Source: JAMXLO01 sp036494925 (lineage in GTDB: Bacteria; Pseudomonadota; Alphaproteobacteria; Acetobacterales; Acetobacteraceae). From it: a stretch of DNA of 26,306 bases. Shown here one piece after another: positions 13,410 through 20,546 of this stretch. Made by a program: the position numbers and the translations under genes. Positions within the stretch are counted from its first letter, which is position 1. Each line of letters starts with the position of its first letter. Location: positions 1-26,306 of the forward strand of contig DASXNR010000553.1 of NCBI GenBank assembly GCA_036494925.1, in the 5' to 3' direction. A model generated the notes under the pieces. The model saw only the letters and a list, made by a program, of their open reading frames with translations, was not told the origin of the DNA and made no database searches.

Positions 13410-16286
13410 CTACCCGAACCGCTCCAGCCGATAATGCGGATCGACCGCCTCGCCGCGCACCGCATCGGCGGTGATCCGTCCGATGACCGGCCCCAGCGTG
13501 TAGCCGTTCGCGCTGACCGCGTTGAAGAACCCCGGCAGCCCCGGCGCCTCGCCCAGGATCGGCGCGCGGTCGATCGACGAATTGATGCCGGTCCACGCGC
13601 GCACGAACGACAGGCAACGCAGCACCGGCAGGGCGCGTGCGCACACCCACAGATTGCCCTCGATGTTGCGGCGCAGATTGTGCGATCGCCCGCTCGCCGG
13701 ATCGAAGCCGCCGAACCAGCCACCGCCGACCAGGAAACCGCCACTCGCCTGCTGCTTCAGCGACAGATGGCGGTTGGCGAGCGCGATCAGGTGCCTGGTC
13801 AGCGGCGGCGCCGGCTCGGTGACGATCACCTGCTGCACGGTGCCGGTGACCGGGAGCTCCAGCCCCACCATGCGGCCGATGCGCGCCGACCACGGACCGC
13901 CGGCGTTCACCACCCGGCCCGCGACAATTTTCCCCTTCGACGTCTGGACGTGCCACGCCGTGCCCTCGCGCGTGATCGCCTGCACCTCGGCGCCCCGCAG
14001 CAGCCGTGCGCCGGCGCGCTGCGCCAGCTTCAGCACCGCCAGGGTGCCACGCAGCGGATCGCCGTAGCCCTCCGCCGGAACAAAATCGGCGCCGACCATG
14101 TGCTCCGACAGTGCCGGCGCCAGCGCGCGCAGTTCGTTGGCGCCGAGTACGTGGCTCTCGATGCCCCAGCGCCGCTCCATCGCCGACTTGCGGCGCAGCC
14201 ACTCCAGCCCCGCCGCGTCTTCCGCCAGCATCAGGCCGCCTTCGGTGCGGATGCCGAGGTCCTCGCCGGCCTCCGCCGCGAACTGCTTCCACAGCGCGAT
14301 GGAGCGTGGCGCCAACGGCAGGGTGTGCGCCGCCTGGCCGCCGTCCTCCGGTGTCTCGTCGGTGAAGTCATAGGACAGCAGTTGCACGTGCAGGCTGCCG
14401 GCGTTGGCGGTGCTCGCCGCCATGCCCGCCTCGTCGCGTTCGGCGAGCAGCACATCGACGCCGTCGCGCGCCAGGAAATACGCGCTGCACAGGCCGGCGA
14501 GGCCGCCGCCCATCACCAGCACATCGCAGCGCCGCATCTCCTGCGGCAGCGGCGGCACGCGATGCAGACGCACCGCCGGATTGGGCAGTTCCACCAGCGG
14601 CGCCTCGAACTCCTCTGCCGCGAACATCAGCGGCGCGGCCGGCACCGGACGCAGCGGCGCGCGCGGTGCGGCGAATGCGTGGTCGTCCGGCGCGTCGGGG
14701 CAGAGCCGCGCGATCGTGGCTGAGCAGAAGCGGCCCTGGCAGCGTCCCATGCCGGCGCGCGTCGCCTTCTTCAGTGCCGGCAGCGAGGTCAGGCCATTGG
14801 CCAGTTCCTGGCGCAGGCGGCCGGCGGTCACCTCCTCGCAGCGGCAGACGATGGTGTCGTCGGTCAGCGCGCCGGGGCGCAGGCGGATCGGCCGGAACAG
14901 CGTCCACAGCGCGTCCTGGAATGCCAGCGCCCGCCGCAGTGCCGTCCGCGTGGCCGGTTCGTCCGCCCCCTGAAAGCCAAGCTCGCGTGCCGCTGCCAGG
15001 CCCGCCAGCCGCCCGCGCGCCATCGCGACGCGCGATCCGCCGAGTGTCGCGCCGTCGCCGGCCGCGAACACGCCGGGCACCGAGGTGCGGCCGTCATCGT
15101 CGGTGTCACACGCCAGATGACCGAGTCCGACATCTACGAAGCGCTGCTTCGCGCCGAGCGCGCGCGCCAGACCGGTCTCCGGCTGAAATCCGAGGTTCAA
15201 CGCAACGACATCGACATCGAAGCTGCGATCGAACCCGTGGCCGGCAATGCGCGCGGACTGCACGCGACCGTCGCCGCGAAGTTCCTCCGCCTGCGCCGAC
15301 CACAGCACCGGCACGCCGGCACGCTTCAGCTTGAGCAGCATGCCGAAGCCCTCGCGCATCAGGTCGGGCGAGGTGCGCGCCATGGTCCATGCCGCACGCC
15401 ATGTGGCCGGCGACGGCCGCGGCGCCGCTTCCACCACGGCCAGCGGCCTCATCCCTGCGGCGAGCAATTCGCAGGCGAGCTGCAGGTTGAGCGGCCCACT
15501 GCCGGCGATCAGGACGCGTTCGCCCGGGCAGACGCGTTGCGCGCGCACCAGGGTTTGCAGCGAGCCGGTGGTCATCACGCCGGGCAGGGTCCAGCCGGGC
15601 AGCGGCACCGGCCGCTCGTGGGCGCCAGGCGCCAGCACCAGCCGGCGGGGACGGAAGGTTGTCGCGCGGCCGTCCACCAGCGCGGCGATCTCGTCGGCGG
15701 CGAAGCCGCCCCAGACGGTAGCCTCGGTCTCGATCCGAGCACCGGCCGCGATCGCGCGATCGCGCAGTTGCGCGCCCAGCAGGAACTGCGGATCGGGCGC
15801 GGTGTCGGCGTGGCTGTCGGCGAGCGGCTTGGCGTACTGCCCGCCGGTGGCGCTGCGTTCGTCCAGCACCACGACCGAGGCACCCGCCCTGGCAGCGGCG
15901 ATCGCTGCCGACAGCCCCGCCGGGCCGGCGCCGACCACCAGCACGTCGCACACGCGCTCCTCGGCCTGCGCGCCTTCGGGTTCGCGGCCGAGCGGCGCCA
16001 GCGGCAGAGGCGCGTCGCCGGTGACCACCATGCCGTCTGCCACCTTGGTCATGCAGGCGCGCTGGCCGATGCGGCCGTCCACCGTCACCACGCAGTCGAA
16101 GCAGGCGCCCATGCCGCAATGCAGACCGCGCGGCGCTCCGCTGGCAGTGTGGCGGAACGCGACGACGCCGGCGGCCGACAGCGCGGCGGCGATGGTCTCG
16201 CCTTCGAGTGATGGGATCGGCTGGCCGTCGAAATGGATCGTCACCGGGTTGCCGGTGGCGCGGATCGTCTTGTGGGAGAGGCGCAT
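13410..16286 (-). CDS. Three-module FAD/iron-sulfur dehydrogenase, HcnABC/opine-oxidase-like fusion
   Basis: One 958-residue chain joins what are normally three subunits. Residues 1-90 form a ferredoxin-like [2Fe-2S] domain (HcnA-like) with Cys57, Cys62, Cys65 and Cys78. Residues about 112-470 form an FAD/NAD-type oxidoreductase (HcnB-like) with GAGPAG at 119-124 and a second AGSGPL at 261-266. Residues 481-521 hold a BFD-type [2Fe-2S] motif with Cys481, Cys483, Cys516 and Cys521. Residues about 587-958 form a D-amino-acid-oxidase-like flavin domain (HcnC-like) with GGGLAG at 593-598. Related complexes oxidise glycine, opines or D-hydroxyproline and pass electrons to the respiratory chain. 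The start at 16286 is preferred; an upstream in-frame ATG at 16331 would overlap the divergent gene's leader. The TauD-like gene follows on the same strand. Domain order and cofactor sites are clear; the substrate is not. Confidence 0.9.
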   Translation of the reverse strand: MRLSHKTIRATGNPVTIHFDGQPIPSLEGETIAAALSAAGVVAFRHTASGAPRGLHCGMGACFDCVVTVDGRIGQRACMTKVADGMVVTGDAPLPLAPLGREPEGAQAEERVCDVLVVGAGPAGLSAAIAAARAGASVVVLDERSATGGQYAKPLADSHADTAPDPQFLLGAQLRDRAIAAGARIETEATVWGGFAADEIAALVDGRATTFRPRRLVLAPGAHERPVPLPGWTLPGVMTTGSLQTLVRAQRVCPGERVLIAGSGPLNLQLACELLAAGMRPLAVVEAAPRPSPATWRAAWTMARTSPDLMREGFGMLLKLKRAGVPVLWSAQAEELRGDGRVQSARIAGHGFDRSFDVDVVALNLGFQPETGLARALGAKQRFVDVGLGHLACDTDDDGRTSVPGVFAAGDGATLGGSRVAMARGRLAGLAAARELGFQGADEPATRTALRRALAFQDALWTLFRPIRLRPGALTDDTIVCRCEEVTAGRLRQELANGLTSLPALKKATRAGMGRCQGRFCSATIARLCPDAPDDHAFAAPRAPLRPVPAAPLMFAAEEFEAPLVELPNPAVRLHRVPPLPQEMRRCDVLVMGGGLAGLCSAYFLARDGVDVLLAERDEAGMAASTANAGSLHVQLLSYDFTDETPEDGGQAAHTLPLAPRSIALWKQFAAEAGEDLGIRTEGGLMLAEDAAGLEWLRRKSAMERRWGIESHVLGANELRALAPALSEHMVGADFVPAEGYGDPLRGTLAVLKLAQRAGARLLRGAEVQAITREGTAWHVQTSKGKIVAGRVVNAGGPWSARIGRMVGLELPVTGTVQQVIVTEPAPPLTRHLIALANRHLSLKQQASGGFLVGGGWFGGFDPASGRSHNLRRNIEGNLWVCARALPVLRCLSFVRAWTGINSSIDRAPILGEAPGLPGFFNAVSANGYTLGPVIGRITADAVRGEAVDPHYRLERFG

Positions 16287-16334
16287 GGCGGGCCAGCATG
16301 CCGGATAAGGTTCGCCACGGCGAGGGAGCATGCC
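16287..16334. promoter_or_regulatory. Short divergent intergenic region
   Basis: Only 48 bases separate the ATG of the Hcn-like fusion gene (minus) from the ATG of the amidohydrolase (plus). GAGGGAG at about 16322-16328 serves the amidohydrolase. Two complete promoters cannot fit without overlapping each other or reaching into coding sequence, so shared control of the two directions is plausible. I see no clear operator or promoter boxes. Confidence 0.35.
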
Positions 16335-17873
16335 ATGCCCGCATCACTGATCCGCAGCCGCGCGATGATCACGCGCGCGATCGATCGTCATCGTTGGGAA
16401 GAGATCGCCGACGGCGCGGTGCTGCAGGAGGACGGCACCATCACCGCGATCGGTACCTTCGCCGATCTGCGACGGCAGCATCCGGCCGTCCCGGTGATCG
16501 GCACCGGCAACGAAATCCTGCTCCCGGGGTTCGTCAACGGCCACCACCATGTCGGCCTGACGCCGGTGCAGCTCGGCTCGCCGGACATGCCGCTGGAGCT
16601 GTGGTTCGTCACCCGCATGGTGATGCGCAACGTGAACCTGTATCTCGACACGCTGTATTCGGCGTTCGAGATGATCGCCTCGGGCATCACCACGGTCCAG
16701 CATCTGCACGGCTGGGCGCCCGGGAAGCTGGCCGAGGTAGAGACACGCTGCGAGGACGTGATCCGCGCGTACCAGGATGTCGGGATGCGCGTGTCGTACT
16801 CGTTCTCGGTGCGCGACCAGAACCGGCTGGTGTACCAGGACGACGCCGTGTTCGTCGCCAGCCTGCCGGCGGAGCTGCGCGGGCCGGTGCAGCGCTGGTA
16901 CGACCGGTTCCAGCTCTCGCTGGATGATTTCTTCGCGGTGTTCGAGAACCTGCATGGACAACACCACAACAAGAGCCGGGTGAAGATCCAGTTGTCGCCG
17001 GCCAATCTGCACTGGTGTTCGGATGCCGCGCTGACCCGGTTCGCCGATACCTCGCGCAGGTTCGACGTGCCGCTGCACATGCATCTGTTGGAGACGGCGT
17101 ATCAGAAGGAATATGCGCGCCGGCGCGGCGACTGCACCGCGGTGGAATATATCGACCGGTTCGGTCTGCTCGGGCCACAGATGACGCTGGGCCACGGCGT
17201 GTGGCTGAACGAGGCCGACATCGACCGGCTCGCCGCCACCGGCACCTGCGTCTGCCACAACTGTTCGTCCAACTTCCGCCTGCGTTCCGGCGTCGCGGCG
17301 CTGAACGTGTTCGAGGCGAAGGGGATCAACACCGCCATCGGCCTCGATGAAGCCGGTATCAACGACGACCGCGATATGCTGCAGGAGATGCGCATGGTGC
17401 TGCGCGCGCATCGCGTGCCGGGCATGGAGGACGATGTGCCGACGCCGGCGCAGGTGTTCCGCATGGCAACCTCGGGTGGGGCGAAGACGACGGGGTTCGG
17501 CGACCGGCTGGGCGTGCTGGAGGTCGGGCGCGCCGCCGACATGGTACTGATAGACTGGCAGCAGGTGAGCTGGCCGTATCTCGATGCGGAGACGCCACTA
17601 TTGGATGCGGTGCTGCAGCGCGCGAAGGCGCAGGGAGTGCGCACGGTGGTCTGCGACGGCGAGGTAATCTACGCCGATGGCCGCTTCACCAAGGTGGATC
17701 GCGATGGCGCCTTGCGTGCGCTGCACGACGATCTGAACAAGGCGCTGGCGGACGACGAGGTGGAACGTCGAAAACTGTCGAAGGCGCTGCTGCCGCACGT
17801 GAAGGCGTTCTACGCCGGCTATTTCGACCCGGCGGCACATGCGCCATTCTACCGGCCGAGTTCCCGTTTCTGA
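16335..17873 (+). CDS. Amidohydrolase-superfamily metal-dependent hydrolase (TRZ/ATZ/cytosine-deaminase-like)
   Basis: The 512-residue protein has the composite beta-sandwich plus TIM-barrel layout of this superfamily. The metal-binding HxH is in PGFVNGHHHVG (His70 and His72). A barrel His is in PLHMHLLET and another in LGHGVWLNE. The last Asp is in IGLDEAGINDDRDM. The C-terminal GRAADMVLIDW segment closes the sandwich. Members deaminate or hydrolyse amino-heterocycles and cyclic amides, including triazines, guanine analogues and cytosine. The dihydropyrimidinase gene begins 13 bp after its stop, so the two almost certainly form an operon and probably act in sequence on one nitrogen-containing compound. 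ATG 16335 is chosen for its GAGGGAG ribosome-binding site. The substrate is unknown. Confidence 0.88.
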   Translation: MPASLIRSRAMITRAIDRHRWEEIADGAVLQEDGTITAIGTFADLRRQHPAVPVIGTGNEILLPGFVNGHHHVGLTPVQLGSPDMPLELWFVTRMVMRNVNLYLDTLYSAFEMIASGITTVQHLHGWAPGKLAEVETRCEDVIRAYQDVGMRVSYSFSVRDQNRLVYQDDAVFVASLPAELRGPVQRWYDRFQLSLDDFFAVFENLHGQHHNKSRVKIQLSPANLHWCSDAALTRFADTSRRFDVPLHMHLLETAYQKEYARRRGDCTAVEYIDRFGLLGPQMTLGHGVWLNEADIDRLAATGTCVCHNCSSNFRLRSGVAALNVFEAKGINTAIGLDEAGINDDRDMLQEMRMVLRAHRVPGMEDDVPTPAQVFRMATSGGAKTTGFGDRLGVLEVGRAADMVLIDWQQVSWPYLDAETPLLDAVLQRAKAQGVRTVVCDGEVIYADGRFTKVDRDGALRALHDDLNKALADDEVERRKLSKALLPHVKAFYAGYFDPAAHAPFYRPSSRF

Positions 17874-17886
17874 CCGGAGGCAGCAT

Positions 17887-19332
17887 ATGGCCGACTATGA
17901 CCTGGTGATCCGCGGCGGCACGGTGGTCACGGCCGCCGACACATATCGCGCCGATATCGGCGTGCGCGATGGCCGCATCGCCGCGATCGGCGAGAAGCTG
18001 GAAGGCAAGGACACGCTCGATGCCGGCGGCCTCTACGTGATGCCGGGCGGTGTGGATACGCACTGTCATATCGAGCAGCTGCGTCCGAACGGTGGCGCGG
18101 ACGAGGAGAGCTTTGTCACCGGCAGTACCGCGTGTCTCGCCGGAGGGACCACGACCGTCATCACGTTTGCCGCCCAGTTCAAGGGCCACGGCATCCGCGA
18201 TACGCTGGCCGAGTACCATCGGCGCGCGAGCAAGGCGATGGTGGATTACAGCTTCCACCAGATCATCACCGATCCGTCCGATGCAGTGGTGCGCGATGAG
18301 ATCCCCGAAGTGGTGGCGTCGGGCGTGCGCAGCCTGAAAGTGTTCCTGACCTACGAGCCGTCGCACCTCGACGACCGCGAGTTCATCCGCGTGCTGGCGG
18401 CCGCACGACGCACCGGCGCGCTGGTGACGGTGCATTGCGAGAACTACGAGGCGATCCGCTGGCGCACCGCGGCGCTGATGGAGGATGGGCGCAGCGCGCC
18501 GAAATACCATTCGTGGTCGCGGCCCAAGGTGGTGGAGCGCGAGGCAACCTATCGCGCCATCGCGCTGGCCGAGATGGTGGACCAGCCGATCCAGGTGTTC
18601 CACGTGTCATGCTCGGAAGTGGCGGAGGAGATCGCCCGGGCGCAGGCACGCGGGCTGAAGGTATGGGCGGAGACCTGCCCGCAGTATTTCGTACTCGGCG
18701 CCGGCGACATGGACCGCCCTGGTTTCGAGGGCGCCAAGTTCATGTGCAGTCCCAGCCCGCGCGACGCCGCGACCTCGGAGGCGCTGTGGAATGACGTGCG
18801 GCGCGGCACGCTCGACATCGTGTCGTCCGATCACAGCGGTGCCAGCTACGAAGGCGAGGGGGGAAAACGCATCCACGGCAACAACGCGCCGTTCCCCGAT
18901 ATTCCGAACGGCGTGCCGGGTCTCGCCGCGCGGCTGCCTCTGGTGTTCAGCGAGGGCGTGTCGAAGGGGCGGATCGATCTCAACACCTATGTGCGGCTGA
19001 TCGCGACCAACCCCGCAAAACTGTTCGGACTGTATCCGCGCAAGGGCACGATCGCGCCGGGGGCGGATGCCGACCTGGTACTGTGGGACCCGGGCAAGCG
19101 GGTCACCATCACCAATGCGCTGATGCAGCACGTCATCGATTACACGCCGTACGAGGGTATGGAGGTGACCGGCTGGCCGGTCGCCACCGTGAAGGGCGGT
19201 CGCGTGGCGATGCGTGACGGGAAGGTACAGGCGGAACCGGGCACGGGGCAATTCCTGGCGCGCGGACCGTATGAGATGATCAAGCCGCGTGGGGTATTGC
19301 CCGACGGCTTCGACGCATCGCGGTTTGTTTAG
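17887..19332 (+). CDS. hydA: Dihydropyrimidinase / D-hydantoinase
   Basis: The 481-residue enzyme shows the complete binuclear zinc site of D-hydantoinases: His59 and His61 (GGVDTHCHIEQ), the carbamylated Lys151 (SLKVFLTYE), His183 (VTVHCENYE), His239 (VFHVSCSE) and Asp315 (SSDHSG). These positions match the family almost exactly. The reaction is hydrolytic ring opening of dihydropyrimidines or 5-substituted hydantoins to N-carbamoyl amino acids. A GGAGG ribosome-binding site precedes ATG 17887; longer in-frame starts inside the amidohydrolase gene are discounted. No N-carbamoylase (HyuC or beta-ureidopropionase) and no dihydropyrimidine dehydrogenase is present in the window, so the pathway is either completed elsewhere or serves a different ring compound. 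Confidence 0.92.
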   Translation: MADYDLVIRGGTVVTAADTYRADIGVRDGRIAAIGEKLEGKDTLDAGGLYVMPGGVDTHCHIEQLRPNGGADEESFVTGSTACLAGGTTTVITFAAQFKGHGIRDTLAEYHRRASKAMVDYSFHQIITDPSDAVVRDEIPEVVASGVRSLKVFLTYEPSHLDDREFIRVLAAARRTGALVTVHCENYEAIRWRTAALMEDGRSAPKYHSWSRPKVVEREATYRAIALAEMVDQPIQVFHVSCSEVAEEIARAQARGLKVWAETCPQYFVLGAGDMDRPGFEGAKFMCSPSPRDAATSEALWNDVRRGTLDIVSSDHSGASYEGEGGKRIHGNNAPFPDIPNGVPGLAARLPLVFSEGVSKGRIDLNTYVRLIATNPAKLFGLYPRKGTIAPGADADLVLWDPGKRVTITNALMQHVIDYTPYEGMEVTGWPVATVKGGRVAMRDGKVQAEPGTGQFLARGPYEMIKPRGVLPDGFDASRFV

Positions 19333-19347
19333 ATAGCGGCACGACTG

Positions 19348-19372
19348 TCATTGCGAGCGGAGCGAAGAACCG
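19348..19372 (+). repeat. Possible fragment of a dispersed intergenic repeat
   Basis: The stretch GTCATTGCGAGCGGAGCG, followed by AAGAAC, resembles the start of a dispersed intergenic repeat family with TCATTGCGAGCGxAGCGAAGCAATC-type sequence (from memory). No inverted partner is seen nearby, so if real it is a partial copy. It lies between the dihydropyrimidinase stop and the pentad-repeat protein start. Confidence 0.35.
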
Positions 19373-19375
19373 CAG

Positions 19376-19597
19376 ATGATCTCCGACTCAGGCCGTCCTC
19401 AGACCCAGCCGCCGGCGCGCGCTCTCGGCGCCGGCGCAGTGGGCGCGCTCGCACTGGGAGCGCTCGCCATCGGCGCTCTCGCCATTGGCCGCCTGGCCGT
19501 TGGCCGGCTCGTGATCGGTCGCGGGAGCGTGCGCTCCTTGCATGTCCGGCGGCTCACGGTGGATGAGCTGAAGATCGGTCGGATCGTCCACGATTAA
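19376..19597 (+). CDS. Small protein of pentad repeats, unknown function
   Basis: The 73-residue product has a polar head (MISDSGRPQTQPPARA), then about ten consecutive five-residue units of the form x-[IVL]-G-[AR]-L. Clean copies are ALGAL, AIGAL, AIGRL and AVGRL. The units then drift to HVRRL, TVDEL and KIGRI and end in VHD. Regular hydrophobic pentads suggest a small beta-helix-like or self-assembling stack, in the manner of pentapeptide-repeat proteins. The first half is hydrophobic and small-residue rich, the second half charged. I know of similar short proteins in Alphaproteobacteria but no assigned role. The repeats give low sequence complexity, yet an intact start and stop and coding-like substitutions (A/V/I/L swaps at fixed positions) support translation. 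The transglutaminase-like gene follows 50 bp downstream. Confidence 0.6.
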   Translation: MISDSGRPQTQPPARALGAGAVGALALGALAIGALAIGRLAVGRLVIGRGSVRSLHVRRLTVDELKIGRIVHD

Positions 19598-19647
19598 AGC
19601 CAATCGAGTGGCGTCATAACCGACACAACCACGACGGGACACACGCC

Positions 19648-20499
19648 ATGAAGCGAATCCGGGTCGTCCACAGGACAGAATATCACTACCTGCAACCGGT
19701 CACGTTCGGTCCGCACCGTGTGATGATGCGGCCGCGCGAGGGGCACGATATCCACATTGTGCGTGGAGTACTTACCGTGGAGCCGGAGGCCAATGTCCGC
19801 TGGCTGCGCGACATCTATGGCAACTCGATCGCCATTCTAACCTTCGCCGAACCGTCCAACCGGTTGAGCATTCTGGGTGAGGTGGATGTGGACTACATTC
19901 GCGACAGTCCGATCGAGTGCCTGATCGATCCGGCAGCCCGTTACTTTCCGTTCCAGTACGCTCCCGAAGAGCAGATCGAACTGGTGCAATACCGCCTTCC
20001 AAGTTACCCATACGAAGGACCGAAGCTCTACGAATGGCTACAGGCGCTGTACCGCCCCGGCCAGCTCATCGAAACCTTCGAGCTGCTCAACAACCTCAAT
20101 GGCTACATTCATCGATCCGTCCAGTACGTGCAGCGCGAGGATCCAGGTGTCCAGCTGCCGTGCGAGACGCTCAGGCGCGGCAGTGGTTCATGCCGCGACT
20201 TTGCGGTGCTGATGATGGAGGCGGCACGGCATTGGGGATTCGGCGCGCGATTCGTCACCGGCTACGTGCAAATGGGCGAAGGGCAGCATGGCGCGACGCA
20301 CGCCTGGACCGAGATCTATATTCCCGGTGCAGGTTGGCATGGCTTTGATCCCACCAACAACAAAATGGTTGGCGCCGAACATATTTCCGTTGCCGTCGCC
20401 CGCGAGCAGGAAAGGGCATGCCCGATTTCCGGCGTATGGGAAGGGCCGGGCAACGCCTTCAACGGTATGGAAGTATCGGTGCAGGTGTTCGAGCTTTGA
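19648..20499 (+). CDS. Transglutaminase-like cysteine protease family protein
   Basis: The 283-residue protein has the bacterial transglutaminase N-terminal beta domain (about 1-90; VVHRTEYHYLQPVTFGPHRV) followed by the papain-like core. Its catalytic triad is visible: Cys182 in GSGSCRDFAVL, His218 in GATHAWTEIY and Asp234 in WHGFDPTNN. Proteins of this architecture are probably peptidases or amidases rather than cross-linking enzymes, and are often found with circularly permuted ATP-grasp or alpha-E genes; none is adjacent here. There is no signal peptide. PutA starts 47 bp downstream on the same strand. The family is certain, the physiological substrate unknown. Confidence 0.9.
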   Translation: MKRIRVVHRTEYHYLQPVTFGPHRVMMRPREGHDIHIVRGVLTVEPEANVRWLRDIYGNSIAILTFAEPSNRLSILGEVDVDYIRDSPIECLIDPAARYFPFQYAPEEQIELVQYRLPSYPYEGPKLYEWLQALYRPGQLIETFELLNNLNGYIHRSVQYVQREDPGVQLPCETLRRGSGSCRDFAVLMMEAARHWGFGARFVTGYVQMGEGQHGATHAWTEIYIPGAGWHGFDPTNNKMVGAEHISVAVAREQERACPISGVWEGPGNAFNGMEVSVQVFEL

Positions 20500-20546
20500 G
20501 CTGAGGAGCATCGCTTGCGGCCGACGATCCGTGGCAGGGTGGCCGC

